From a bacterium (lineage in GTDB: Bacteria; Planctomycetota; JAFGQW01), in assembly GCA_030426805.1 (NCBI GenBank), contig JAUHXU010000003.1, positions 186,001-250,000 on the forward strand: DNA of 64,000 nt, given 5' to 3'. The notes beneath the pieces are model-generated. The model ran no database searches. It saw nothing but the letters and a program-made list of their open reading frames with translations, and was not told the origin of the DNA. Numbering within the stretch: the first letter of the stretch is position 1; each line of letters starts with the position of its first letter. Shown one piece after another: positions 44,767-53,233 of this stretch. The position numbers were made by a program, and so were the translations under genes.

Positions 44767-45524
44767 TGGTCGCGCACGCGCTCTCGATCCTGACGTTCCA
44801 CGCGATCGACGACCGCGCGAGCCCGATTTCGTTTCCGCCCGCGGCCTTCGAGTCGGGCCTCCGCCACCTCGCCGACGCCGGCTGGTCGACGATCCGTCTC
44901 ACCGACGCGGTCGAGCACGTGCGGCGTGGCGCGGCGTTTCCCGACCGCCGGATCGTCATCACGTTCGACGACGGCTACCGCTCCGTGCACGACGTCGCGT
45001 TCCCGCTCCTCCGCGAGCACGGGATGACCGCCACCGTCTTCCTCCCCACCGGCGAGGCGCCCGACACCGGTGACGGCTCCCGACTCCCGGCGATGGAGGA
45101 ACGCGAGATGCTGTCGTGGGGCGAGATTCGCGAGATGGCCGCCGCCGGTATCGACTTCGGCGGGCACACGATGACCCACCCGTTCTTGACGCAGGTCGAT
45201 CGCGCGCGGCTCGAACACGAGGTGCGCGGCTGCCAGGCGGTGATCGAAGACGCACTCGGGCGACCGGCGTCGACGTTTGCCTACCCCGACGGACGTCACG
45301 ACGTCCAGGCGCGCACGATCGTCGCCGACCACTACGACTGCGCCGTGTCGACCCGCCTCGGTCAGGTCACCGCCGACAGCGACCCGTTCGCGCTCGAACG
45401 CATCGAGACGTTCTACTTTCGCCGCCCCAAGGACTTCGCCCGCCTGACGTCCCCACGCCTCGGCGCCTACCTTCGCCGCCGCGCGTTCCCACGCGCGATC
45501 AAGCGGCTGCTCCGCGGCGGCTGA
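44766..45524 (+). CDS. Polysaccharide deacetylase (NodB homology, CE4)
   Basis: A 252-residue carbohydrate esterase family 4 protein. Motif 1 is T66-F-D-D-G-Y with both aspartates, and motif 2 is H134-T-M-T-H138-P, which together form the metal site. A Y-P-D-G motif follows near residue 175. The enzyme should remove N-acetyl (or similar) groups from an envelope glycan. No signal peptide is obvious, so it may act in the cytoplasm on lipid-linked intermediates, as in several exopolysaccharide pathways. It is the last gene of the C-T / hydrolase operon, starting within the preceding stop (TGATG). A 15-nt gap separates it from the convergent SBBP gene. Confidence 0.85.
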   Translation: MVAHALSILTFHAIDDRASPISFPPAAFESGLRHLADAGWSTIRLTDAVEHVRRGAAFPDRRIVITFDDGYRSVHDVAFPLLREHGMTATVFLPTGEAPDTGDGSRLPAMEEREMLSWGEIREMAAAGIDFGGHTMTHPFLTQVDRARLEHEVRGCQAVIEDALGRPASTFAYPDGRHDVQARTIVADHYDCAVSTRLGQVTADSDPFALERIETFYFRRPKDFARLTSPRLGAYLRRRAFPRAIKRLLRGG

Positions 45525-45539
45525 ACCGGCCGCGTCCGA

Positions 45540-48002
45540 TCACGGCACGATCGTCACGACGTGGGCATTCGAGATCGCGCGAATTCCCAGCGGCGCGCGC
45601 GGCGCGAGCGTGACGAACGCGGTGTGCACCGCTTGCCCGACGAGCGCGGCCATCGCGGGCACTCGGATGCTGGCCGTGGCGTTTCCGGCAGCGTCGGCGG
45701 TGCCCGCGTAGCCGACGAACAGACTCGGCAGCGCGCTCGCCATCGTCGCCGCGAACAGACCGTCGAACCCGATCGGGACCTGGCGCCAGCCGACCGGAAC
45801 CGAACCGGGTCGTAGCGACGACACGAGGCGATACGGAACGTTCGCGTCGCCCGCGCTGAACGCGAGCGCGACGGTCGTGCCGGGCCGGGCGGTCGACGGG
45901 CCGCGAAGGTCGGCGAGCGCGATCCGGGCGACGAATCCGTCATCGCCGCCCGCGAGCGTGCGCCCGATCGCACCGGTCGTCGTGGGCAGGTCGGTCGACG
46001 TCGTGTCCCCGACGATCACGACCTCGCCGGTCGCGTCGGCCGCGATCGCGCGCGGCGTCTCGTCACCCGAACCGCCGAAGTAGGTCGCGTGCAGCAGCGT
46101 CGCCCCCGCCGCGTCGAGCCGCACGACGAACGCGTCCTGCATCCCGCCCGCGTATCGCGGCGCGAGCGCCCCCGCGGTCACCGGAAAATCGGTCGACGGG
46201 GTGATCCCCGCGACGGTCACGACGCCGAGCGGATCGATCGCGACCGCATGTGCGCCCTCGTACGCACTCGGAAAAAACGCGCTGCCGCCGACGAACGTCC
46301 CGTAGACGAGCGAACCGCCGCCGGGCGCGATTCGGGCGACGAAGGCGTCGTGGCTGCCGCGCAACGACGTCTGATACGCACCGGGTGTCGTCGGGAAGCC
46401 GGGCGACCACGTCGTGCCGACCGCGTAGATGTCGCCGAACGGGCCGACGACGAGGTCGCACGTGCAATCGTCGGCCGTGCCGCCCAGGAACGTCGAGAAG
46501 ACGACGCCGCCGGTGCGCGTCAGCTGCACGACGTAGGCGTCGGTCAGCCCTCCGTAGGTGCGGTCGAACGCGCCCGCCGTCGTCGGAAAATTCGTGGACC
46601 ACGTCTCGCCGCCGAACGTCACGGCGCCCGACGGATCCGTCGCGATCGCGTAGCCACGCTCGGTGAACGGGCCGCCACAGTAGGTCGAGAAGACGAGCGC
46701 GCTCGCGTCGGCCGCCAACCGGGCGACGACCGCGTCACCGCCTCCGCTGTGGTTCGCCTGAGCCGCGTTCCGCACCGGAAAGTCCGGCGACCACGACGTC
46801 CCGACGACGAGTGTCTCCCCGTTCGGATCCACGACCGCGTCGACGAGATGCTCGGAGCCGCTGCCGCCGAGGTAGGTCGAGAACACGAGCGACGAACCCG
46901 TCGGGTCGAGCCGCGTGACGTAGGCGTCCTGAAAGCGGAGCGTCGACTGCACGACACCGGCGGTGACCGGGAAGTCCGCCGAGTCGGTCTGGCCGACGAC
47001 GGTGACACGCCCCTGCGTATCGACGGCGCCGCCGAGACCGTGGTCGTTGAGGCTGCCGCCGAGCAACGTCGCCCAGCGGAGGGTTCGGCCGTCCCGCGCG
47101 AAGCGAGCGACGACGACGTCCTCGTTGCGCAGCGTGCGCGAGTAGGCCCCGGGCGTCGTCGGGAACGCGGCGCTCGCGGTCGTTCCGATCACGATCACGT
47201 CGCCCCCGGCGAGCGGCAGGACCTCGTCGAACCGATCGAGCGCCGCGCCGCCGGCGTAGGTGCCGAACACGAAGCGCGGATCGATCGTGAGCGCGCGCGA
47301 CGGATCGCGCGTCGGTGCCGCGAACCCGAACGTGCACCCGTCGATCGTGAACCGAACCGGCACGTCGACCCGGCGGCCGTCCGCCAGGGTCTGCCACGCG
47401 ACCGGCGCGGTCATCACGAGCGGCCCCGCGGGAGTGTGCAACACCAAGGCACCGTCGGTCCGCGACTCGAGCGTCTCGACGCCTTCGCATCGCACCGACA
47501 GCGCCGAGACCCGCGCGCCCGCCGCGACGGTCACGTCGTACTCGATCCCGCCCGTCGCCGCGCCACGAAACCGCACGTCGACGCCGGGCCGAACGGACCG
47601 GTAGTGGACCGACGCACACGTTCGCGCGCGCCGACGCCAGCGATCGCGATCCCCGACGAGGTGGTGCACGACGCCCGGCAACGGCGCATCGGGCTCGAGC
47701 CGGGGCGCGCGGTCTCCACCGAGCGCGAGACGGACGACCGCATCGGGTCCGACCGGGTCGGGGTTGCGCAAGTCGAGCGAAACCGCGGCACGCTCCAGGC
47801 GCACCGTCACACCGGCGCTGCGCGCGACCCAGCGCGCCTCGGGCGACCACTGGCCGCGGTTCTCGACGAAGACCGAACCGGACCAGCCCGCCGGCCGTTC
47901 GGCGGCGGGCACCGGCGGCACCCCCCGTGTGACCGGCGCCGGGCGGCGCTGCGCGACGACGATCGACCCGACGAGACACAAGAGCAGCGGAACAGCGCGC
48001 AT
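45540..48002 (-). CDS. Secreted SBBP-repeat beta-propeller protein (second)
   Basis: An 820-residue protein with a signal peptide (1-17, G-S-I-V-V-A-Q) and the N-terminal SBBP-associated region (F-V-E-N-R-G-Q-W at about 46-53, Y-R-S-V-R-P-G-V-D-V-R-F near 133). Seven propeller repeats follow, each opening with a form of V-F-S-T-Y-L-G-G and containing D-F-P-V or F-P-T-T. From about 720 comes the C-terminal domain shared with the other secreted proteins (F-D-G-L-F-A-A-T, A-F-V-T-L, I-S-N-A). It is likely extracellular; the ligand is unknown. Long ORFs on the opposite strand here are shadows of the GC-rich codon pattern. Confidence 0.85.
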   Translation of the reverse strand: MRAVPLLLCLVGSIVVAQRRPAPVTRGVPPVPAAERPAGWSGSVFVENRGQWSPEARWVARSAGVTVRLERAAVSLDLRNPDPVGPDAVVRLALGGDRAPRLEPDAPLPGVVHHLVGDRDRWRRRARTCASVHYRSVRPGVDVRFRGAATGGIEYDVTVAAGARVSALSVRCEGVETLESRTDGALVLHTPAGPLVMTAPVAWQTLADGRRVDVPVRFTIDGCTFGFAAPTRDPSRALTIDPRFVFGTYAGGAALDRFDEVLPLAGGDVIVIGTTASAAFPTTPGAYSRTLRNEDVVVARFARDGRTLRWATLLGGSLNDHGLGGAVDTQGRVTVVGQTDSADFPVTAGVVQSTLRFQDAYVTRLDPTGSSLVFSTYLGGSGSEHLVDAVVDPNGETLVVGTSWSPDFPVRNAAQANHSGGGDAVVARLAADASALVFSTYCGGPFTERGYAIATDPSGAVTFGGETWSTNFPTTAGAFDRTYGGLTDAYVVQLTRTGGVVFSTFLGGTADDCTCDLVVGPFGDIYAVGTTWSPGFPTTPGAYQTSLRGSHDAFVARIAPGGGSLVYGTFVGGSAFFPSAYEGAHAVAIDPLGVVTVAGITPSTDFPVTAGALAPRYAGGMQDAFVVRLDAAGATLLHATYFGGSGDETPRAIAADATGEVVIVGDTTSTDLPTTTGAIGRTLAGGDDGFVARIALADLRGPSTARPGTTVALAFSAGDANVPYRLVSSLRPGSVPVGWRQVPIGFDGLFAATMASALPSLFVGYAGTADAAGNATASIRVPAMAALVGQAVHTAFVTLAPRAPLGIRAISNAHVVTIVP

Positions 48003-48056
48003 CGGTCACCTCCGCCGCCGATCCTATGGGACAGCCGCCGCGCGCGCCAGCGTTCG

Positions 48057-50021
48057 TCAGCCCGAAGTCGAGCCGGCGTATCGTGCGCGCTCGTGCGCCG
48101 CGGTCGCCGCGACGAGCGCGGGGAGTCGGGGATGATCCGGCCGAGTCGCCCGTGCCCGGGCCAACAGCTCCCGCGGCGTCTCGTGCGGGTGCCGGCGGAT
48201 GCCGCAGCGGCGCGTCGCACGGGCCCACGCGAGGACCGGCGCCGGTGTGCCGCGACGACGCCGACGCCGGAAGATCCACACCGACGCGACCGCAAACACG
48301 ACGGCCAGCGCGATGGACACCGCAGCCCCGAGCGGGTGTGCCCGGACGGCGTCCACGCCGCGTCCCGGCAACCCGGCGACCCACCCGAGCAGCGCGGCAC
48401 GACGCTCCGCGTCGAAGCCGGCGACGCGCTCCCACGCGCCCCCGAACCACGCCTCCGCCGACGCGAGCCACCCGCTCGTCGCGGCCGTCGCGGCGTCCGC
48501 GGCCGGCGTCGGGTCGACGATCGTCCAGCCGCGCGCTCGATCGAAGACTTCGACCCACGCGTGCGCCGCCCCCGACGTCACGAGGCACGCCCGCTCACCG
48601 GCCGGCCACGGGTCGATGCGATAGCCGGTGACGAGCCGACTCGGAATGCCCTCGCTCCGAAGCATGATCAAGAGCGCCGACGCGAAGCGCTCGCAGTGCC
48701 CGCCCCCTTCGCCACGGATGAACGCATCGAGCGTCGGTGCGGCACCCGGCTCGCCGGGCGCGACGTACGGATGATTGGCCGCGAGGTGCGCGCGGAGTCG
48801 CTCGACGCGCGCCGCCTGCGTCGCAGCGCCGACGTCGCCGAGGAGGCCGCGTGCGAGCGCGCGCGCGGTCGTCGATGCATCGGGAGGCAAGGCGAGGTGG
48901 GTCGCCAGTCGATCGTCGGCGACCGGTGTGATCGCGGCGTCGGAACGCGGTGCGATCGCGACCGAGTAGCGAAACGAGTACCGGCGGCGGAGTCGACGCA
49001 CGTGGCGAAAGGTGCGATCGTCGGCGACGTCGATGCGACGCCACGGTTCGCGGTTCTCGACCCGCAGCTCGGTCGCCGCGAGGGGTGCGAACAGGTGCGT
49101 CGGCACCGGCCCGATCAGCGTGACGTCCACGCGCGCCTCCGGCGACGGCCCGTCGCTCGTCCACGCGCGCTCCCCGACCGCCCGCCACGGCCGAACGACC
49201 GCGACCGGGTCCCGAGTCGCGACCCACTGGCGTCCGTCGAAGTGATCCTGAGTGGCGCCGCGCCAATAGAGTGGAACCGCCTCCGACGAGCCGCCGCGCA
49301 GCCGAAGCTTCATCACGACGCGCTCGCTGCCGTCGACCTTCCCCCCGGCCTGCGTGTCGATCCGGTCGGTGAACTCGACGCGCGTCAGCGTGCCGTTCTG
49401 GTCGATGCGGAGATCGCCGAGCAGTCCACGACGCTTGAAGTCGCGCGGCATGAAGAGAAACACCGCGAACGTGAGCGCGGTGACGACGGCCCCGCGAACG
49501 AGCCCGCCGGTCACGCAGCGTCGCACGAGCCCGGGCCGGTCGGTCGCGCCGATCCGCACGAGCGCCCAGAACTGCAGCGCGATCGTCAACGCGAACGCGT
49601 ACGCGACGAACAGCGCGCAGTAGACCGCGTCGACGACGAGGAAGCTCGTCATCACCGTGATCAGGAACGAGTTGAAGTAGAGCAGGTCCGGGCGCTGCTC
49701 GTCGGAGAGGTTGTTCAGCAGGTGGACCTGGCAGAGCGCCGCGAGGAGCAACCCGTCTTCGAGCAACCGGTCGATGCCCGTGCTGCTCACGTGGTGTACG
49801 AGCAGCGCGAAGGCGCCGACCACCGCGAGGTTCCACGCGATGCGATAGGCAAGCCACCGCGTGAGCGACCGAAGCCACGGCCCGGCGAGCGTGCAGGCGA
49901 CCAGCGGCACGAGCCACGACGCACTCGCCCGTTCGCTCTGCGCGACGAACGCGAGGTTCAGCAGGACCAGCGCGACCATCGACGCGCGCTGCGCGCGAAC
50001 GAGCTGGGTGGCAGCGCTCAT
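48057..50021 (-). CDS. Transglutaminase-like membrane protein (TgpA type)
   Basis: A 654-residue protein with several N-terminal membrane helices (within about 10-190), a periplasmic transglutaminase-core domain, and a C-terminal helix (about 560-580) followed by a cytoplasmic tail. The triad is complete: C443 in G-G-G-H-C-E-R-F, H487 in A-A-H-A-W-V-E-V, and D503 in I-V-D-P-T-P. This layout is that of TgpA/DUF3488 proteins, whose genes go with MoxR and DUF58 genes, as here. The ATG overlaps the stop of the DUF58 gene by 3 nt (ATGA). The role is probably in envelope maturation or stress; the substrate is unknown. Confidence 0.9.
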   Translation of the reverse strand: MSAATQLVRAQRASMVALVLLNLAFVAQSERASASWLVPLVACTLAGPWLRSLTRWLAYRIAWNLAVVGAFALLVHHVSSTGIDRLLEDGLLLAALCQVHLLNNLSDEQRPDLLYFNSFLITVMTSFLVVDAVYCALFVAYAFALTIALQFWALVRIGATDRPGLVRRCVTGGLVRGAVVTALTFAVFLFMPRDFKRRGLLGDLRIDQNGTLTRVEFTDRIDTQAGGKVDGSERVVMKLRLRGGSSEAVPLYWRGATQDHFDGRQWVATRDPVAVVRPWRAVGERAWTSDGPSPEARVDVTLIGPVPTHLFAPLAATELRVENREPWRRIDVADDRTFRHVRRLRRRYSFRYSVAIAPRSDAAITPVADDRLATHLALPPDASTTARALARGLLGDVGAATQAARVERLRAHLAANHPYVAPGEPGAAPTLDAFIRGEGGGHCERFASALLIMLRSEGIPSRLVTGYRIDPWPAGERACLVTSGAAHAWVEVFDRARGWTIVDPTPAADAATAATSGWLASAEAWFGGAWERVAGFDAERRAALLGWVAGLPGRGVDAVRAHPLGAAVSIALAVVFAVASVWIFRRRRRRGTPAPVLAWARATRRCGIRRHPHETPRELLARARATRPDHPRLPALVAATAAHERARYAGSTSG

Positions 50022-50962
50022 CGTGCCGTCCCCGGACCGAGGCGCAACGCACCCGGCGACACCGGCGGCGGCGCCGCCCCGCCGACCGGCAGCGGTTCGG
50101 CGGTCGCGAGCGCCTCGAAGAGCCCGCGCCACGGGCGTTGCGCATCGCCGAACGACGTCGACGCACCCTGGGTGTGCAGCGTGAGGACCGACTCGTCTTC
50201 GCGCGATGCGTGCGCGAGGGCCGCGACGACGCCGAGGTTGTGCTCGAGCGTCGGTTCGTCCGTTCGGCGATCGAGCACGATCTCGCGGCCGCTGCCTCGA
50301 CCGGCTTCCCACTCGCTGACGACCGGCGCGCCGCGTCGCGCCGTCGCGCGCCAGTGCACGCGACGCGGCGAGTCACCGGGCCGATACTCGCGGACGCCCG
50401 CGGGTTGCACCGTTCCGGCATGCCCCCCGGTCGCGGCCGCATCGTCGCCGGCCCCGACGCCCGTCGCACTCGACGCATCGGGCACCGGTGCGGGGTAGAC
50501 GATCAGTGCGCCGTCGAACGGAATCCGTCGTCGCGCACGGATGAAGCCGAACGGCCACGTCGAGACGAGCCACGCGCCGGTGATCTCGGTGCGCCCGCGC
50601 GGCCGCGCCGGGATCGCCCCGGTGAATGCGGTCTGCCCGTCCACGAAGGGGATCGGCCAGCGAAGCGCTCCCCGGTCCGCCAGGGAGACGACGACCTCCA
50701 GGCCGAACCGCCGCCGTCGGCCGCCGTCGACGACACCGCGCACGAAGCTCGACGTGCCGGACGCGAACGGCTCGGGCACCGCGATCGCCGCGTGCACGCC
50801 GCGCACGTTTCGCCACGACGACCACGCATCGAAGGCGACGACGATGCTCAGGAACACGAGCAGCAGGAAGTAGAGATTCGCGTACGGCGACGCGAAGAAC
50901 GACGCGACGAGCACCGCGTAGAATGCGGCCCCGCGCAGCGCGAGCCCGCTCGGTCGCGTCAC
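50018..50962 (-). CDS. DUF58 family membrane protein
   Basis: A 314-residue protein with two close N-terminal membrane helices (about 7-45) and a beta-rich part. It then has the DUF58 signature R-E-Y-R-P-G-D-S-P-R-R-V-H-W near residue 210. DUF58 proteins are the usual partners of MoxR ATPases and are linked to VWA-type, metal- or chaperone-dependent complexes. The GTG start at 50962 overlaps the MoxR stop (GTGA). The longer open frame upstream lies inside the MoxR gene and is not coding. It is the middle gene of a three-gene operon with MoxR and the transglutaminase. Confidence 0.9.
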   Translation of the reverse strand: MTRPSGLALRGAAFYAVLVASFFASPYANLYFLLLVFLSIVVAFDAWSSWRNVRGVHAAIAVPEPFASGTSSFVRGVVDGGRRRRFGLEVVVSLADRGALRWPIPFVDGQTAFTGAIPARPRGRTEITGAWLVSTWPFGFIRARRRIPFDGALIVYPAPVPDASSATGVGAGDDAAATGGHAGTVQPAGVREYRPGDSPRRVHWRATARRGAPVVSEWEAGRGSGREIVLDRRTDEPTLEHNLGVVAALAHASREDESVLTLHTQGASTSFGDAQRPWRGLFEALATAEPLPVGGAAPPPVSPGALRLGPGTAR

Positions 50963-51894
50963 AGCGTGACGGCGACGTCGTCGAGGATCGCCGCGAGATG
51001 CTCGGCCGCGTCGCCACCGCCGGTGAGCACGATGCGATGTGCGAGCACGGGACGCGCGAGACGCTTGAGGTCGTCGGGGACGACGTAGTCGCGACTCTCC
51101 ATCCGCGCGAGTGCGCGGGCGGCACGCACCCACGCGATCGCCGCGCGTGGGCTCACACCGAGCGCGATCGCGTCGTGGGAGCGCGTCGCCGTGACGACGC
51201 GGTGCGCGTAGTCGGCGAGTGCGTCGCTGACCGTGACCGCGTCGACCGCGGCCATCCACCGTCCGAGCGCACCGGGCGCGAGCGCCGGGCGAAGCGCATC
51301 CACGCGCGACGCCGGATCGTCGCCTTGGTAGAGGGCCTGCTCGCACGCCGCCGACGGGTAGTCGACCGTGACGCGAATCAGGAAGCGATCGAGCGCCGCC
51401 TCGGGCACCGGGAACGTGCCGTGAAACTCGATCGGATTGCGCGTCGCGAGCACGAAGAACGGATCGGCGAGCACGGTCTCGTCACCGTCCACCGAGACCC
51501 GCCCGCGCTCCATCGCTTCGAGCAGGCACGAGAGCGTGCGCGGGCTCGTCCGGTTGATCTCGTCGGCGAGCACGACGTTGGCGAACAGCGGCCCGCGGAC
51601 GAACTCGAACCGGCCGACGTCGGGGCGCCACACCGACGAGCCGACGATGTCCGACGGCATCAGGTCGTTGGTGAACTGGATCCGCTTGAAGTCGAGACCG
51701 AGCACACGCGCGATCGTCCGCGCGAGCAGCGTCTTGCCGGTCCCCGGAATGCCTTCGATCAGCACGTGTCCACGCGACAGCACCGCGACGAGCAGGTCGC
51801 GCAGTGTGTCGTCGTCGATCGCGACGACGTCACGGACCGCGGCAGCGATTCCGTTGACGACGTCGGTCAGGTCGGTCTCGATCGTCAGGCTCAT
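50959..51894 (-). CDS. MoxR-type AAA+ ATPase
   Basis: A 311-residue AAA+ ATPase of the MoxR family: Walker A G-I-P-G-T-G-K-T-L-L-A at about 52-62, Walker B V-V-L-A-D-E-I-N-R near 117, sensor 1 near A-T-R-N-P-I, and the C-terminal lid. MoxR proteins act as chaperones that assemble or remodel protein complexes, often with DUF58 and VWA proteins. The ATG at 51894 has GAGGGG 8-13 nt upstream. It is the first gene of the operon MoxR / DUF58 / transglutaminase, divergent from the glycosyltransferase gene at 52013. Confidence 0.93.
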   Translation of the reverse strand: MSLTIETDLTDVVNGIAAAVRDVVAIDDDTLRDLLVAVLSRGHVLIEGIPGTGKTLLARTIARVLGLDFKRIQFTNDLMPSDIVGSSVWRPDVGRFEFVRGPLFANVVLADEINRTSPRTLSCLLEAMERGRVSVDGDETVLADPFFVLATRNPIEFHGTFPVPEAALDRFLIRVTVDYPSAACEQALYQGDDPASRVDALRPALAPGALGRWMAAVDAVTVSDALADYAHRVVTATRSHDAIALGVSPRAAIAWVRAARALARMESRDYVVPDDLKRLARPVLAHRIVLTGGGDAAEHLAAILDDVAVTL

Positions 51895-51966
51895 GTCGGG
51901 ATCCCCTCGAGTTACTTCGGCAAAGCGCCGAAACGGCTGTAGGAGGCCCGTCCGTGCCCGGTGGGC

Positions 51967-51975
51967 TGCTATACT
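51967..51975 (+). promoter_or_regulatory. Extended -10 promoter element
   Basis: TGCTATACT (TG-n-TATACT) lies 38 nt before the GTG of the glycosyltransferase gene, in the divergent gap. No good -35 hexamer was found, which is acceptable for an extended -10 promoter. Confidence 0.35.
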
Positions 51976-52012
51976 GCGTACCGCTTGCCAAGCCCTCTCG
52001 AGACGACCCCGC

Positions 52013-53233
52013 GTGACGCCTCCCCGCCGACGGATCTGCATGGTGACGACGTTCTACCCGCCGTACAACTTCGGCGGCGACGGCATCTTCGTCGAGCGGC
52101 TCGTCCTCGAGCTGGCCGAGCGCGGGCACCACGTCGAGGTGATCCACTGCGTGGATTCGTATCGCGTCGGGGGCGGCCCGGAGCCGACGCGCGGCTATGC
52201 CGAGCACGAGAACGTCGTCGTCCACGGGCTGCGCAGTCGCTTCGGCGCGCTCTCGCCCCTGGTCACCCAGCAACTCGGCGTGCCGGGCCTCAAACGGCGC
52301 GCGATTCGCGATGTGCTGGGGCGCGGCTTCGACGTGATCAATTACCACAATGCGTCGCTCGTCGGAGGCCCCGGCGTCCTTGCGTACGGCGACGCGATCA
52401 AGCTCTACACGATGCACGAATACTGGCTCGTGTGCCCGACGCACGTGCTCTTCCGCTATGAGCGCGAAGCGTGCACGCGGCCGACGTGTCTTCGCTGCCA
52501 GCTCGTGCACCGGCGTCCGCCACAGCTGTGGCGCTACACCGGCGCGATCGCGCGCGGCGTTCGCCACGTGGACGCGTTCATCGCGCCCAGCCGCTTCAGT
52601 GCCGACCGGCACGCCGGACTCGGCGCGCGCATCGAGTACCTGCCGAACTTCGCACCGCCGATGCCGGAGCACGCGACCGACGCGACGACGGACCCGCATC
52701 CGGAGGGCCCCTACTTCCTCGCCGTCGGACGACTCGAGAAGCTCAAGGGGCTGCAGGACGTGATCCCGCTGTTCAAGCGGTTCGATCGGGCGACGCTGCT
52801 GATCGCCGGTGACGGCGACTACCGCGGGACGCTCGAGGCGCTCGCGGACGGGTCCCCGCGCGTCCGCTTCCTCGGTCGCAAGACGAGCGACGAACTCACC
52901 GCGTTGTTTCGTCACGCGGTCGCGGTCATCATGCCGTCGATCTGCTACGAGAACTTCCCGCTCGTGACGATCGAGGCCTTCCAGCAGCGCACGCCGGTGA
53001 TCGTTCGCGATCTCGGCGGCATGCCGGAGGTCGTCCGGAACTCCGACGGCGGCCTGACGTTTTCCGACGAGGCCGAACTCGCACGCGCGATGACGACGCT
53101 GCTCGACGATCGCGCGCTGCGTGATCGACTGGGCGAGAACGGCCATCGGACCTACCGCGAGCAATGGACGGCCGACGTCTATCTCGAGCGCTACCTCGGC
53201 CTGATCGACGAATTGGAGGTCCGTCGCCGATGA
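52013..53233 (+). CDS. GT4-family glycosyltransferase
   Basis: A 406-residue GT-B glycosyltransferase. The N-terminal domain opens with T-T-F-Y-P-P-Y-N-F-G-G-D-G, the sugar-acceptor loop of many GT4 enzymes. The C-terminal domain has F-L-A-V-G-R-L-E-K-L-K-G and the E-x7-E motif (E-N-F-P-L-V-T-I-E), which binds the nucleotide sugar. A cysteine-rich patch (C-P-T...C-T-R-P-T-C-L-R-C) near 140-165 is seen in some members. The GTG at 52013 gives the expected R-I-C-M-V-T-T start; an internal ATG at 52040 would cut the first strand. The stop overlaps the next gene by 4 nt. It probably adds a sugar to a surface polysaccharide or lipid carrier. Confidence 0.9.
   Translation: MTPPRRRICMVTTFYPPYNFGGDGIFVERLVLELAERGHHVEVIHCVDSYRVGGGPEPTRGYAEHENVVVHGLRSRFGALSPLVTQQLGVPGLKRRAIRDVLGRGFDVINYHNASLVGGPGVLAYGDAIKLYTMHEYWLVCPTHVLFRYEREACTRPTCLRCQLVHRRPPQLWRYTGAIARGVRHVDAFIAPSRFSADRHAGLGARIEYLPNFAPPMPEHATDATTDPHPEGPYFLAVGRLEKLKGLQDVIPLFKRFDRATLLIAGDGDYRGTLEALADGSPRVRFLGRKTSDELTALFRHAVAVIMPSICYENFPLVTIEAFQQRTPVIVRDLGGMPEVVRNSDGGLTFSDEAELARAMTTLLDDRALRDRLGENGHRTYREQWTADVYLERYLGLIDELEVRRR

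Noticed and set aside
46089-50498. A 1469-codon plus-strand open frame opposite the SBBP and TgpA genes
   Set aside because: Low-complexity arginine-rich translation with no motifs; the minus-strand genes have signal peptides, catalytic triads and overlapping starts.
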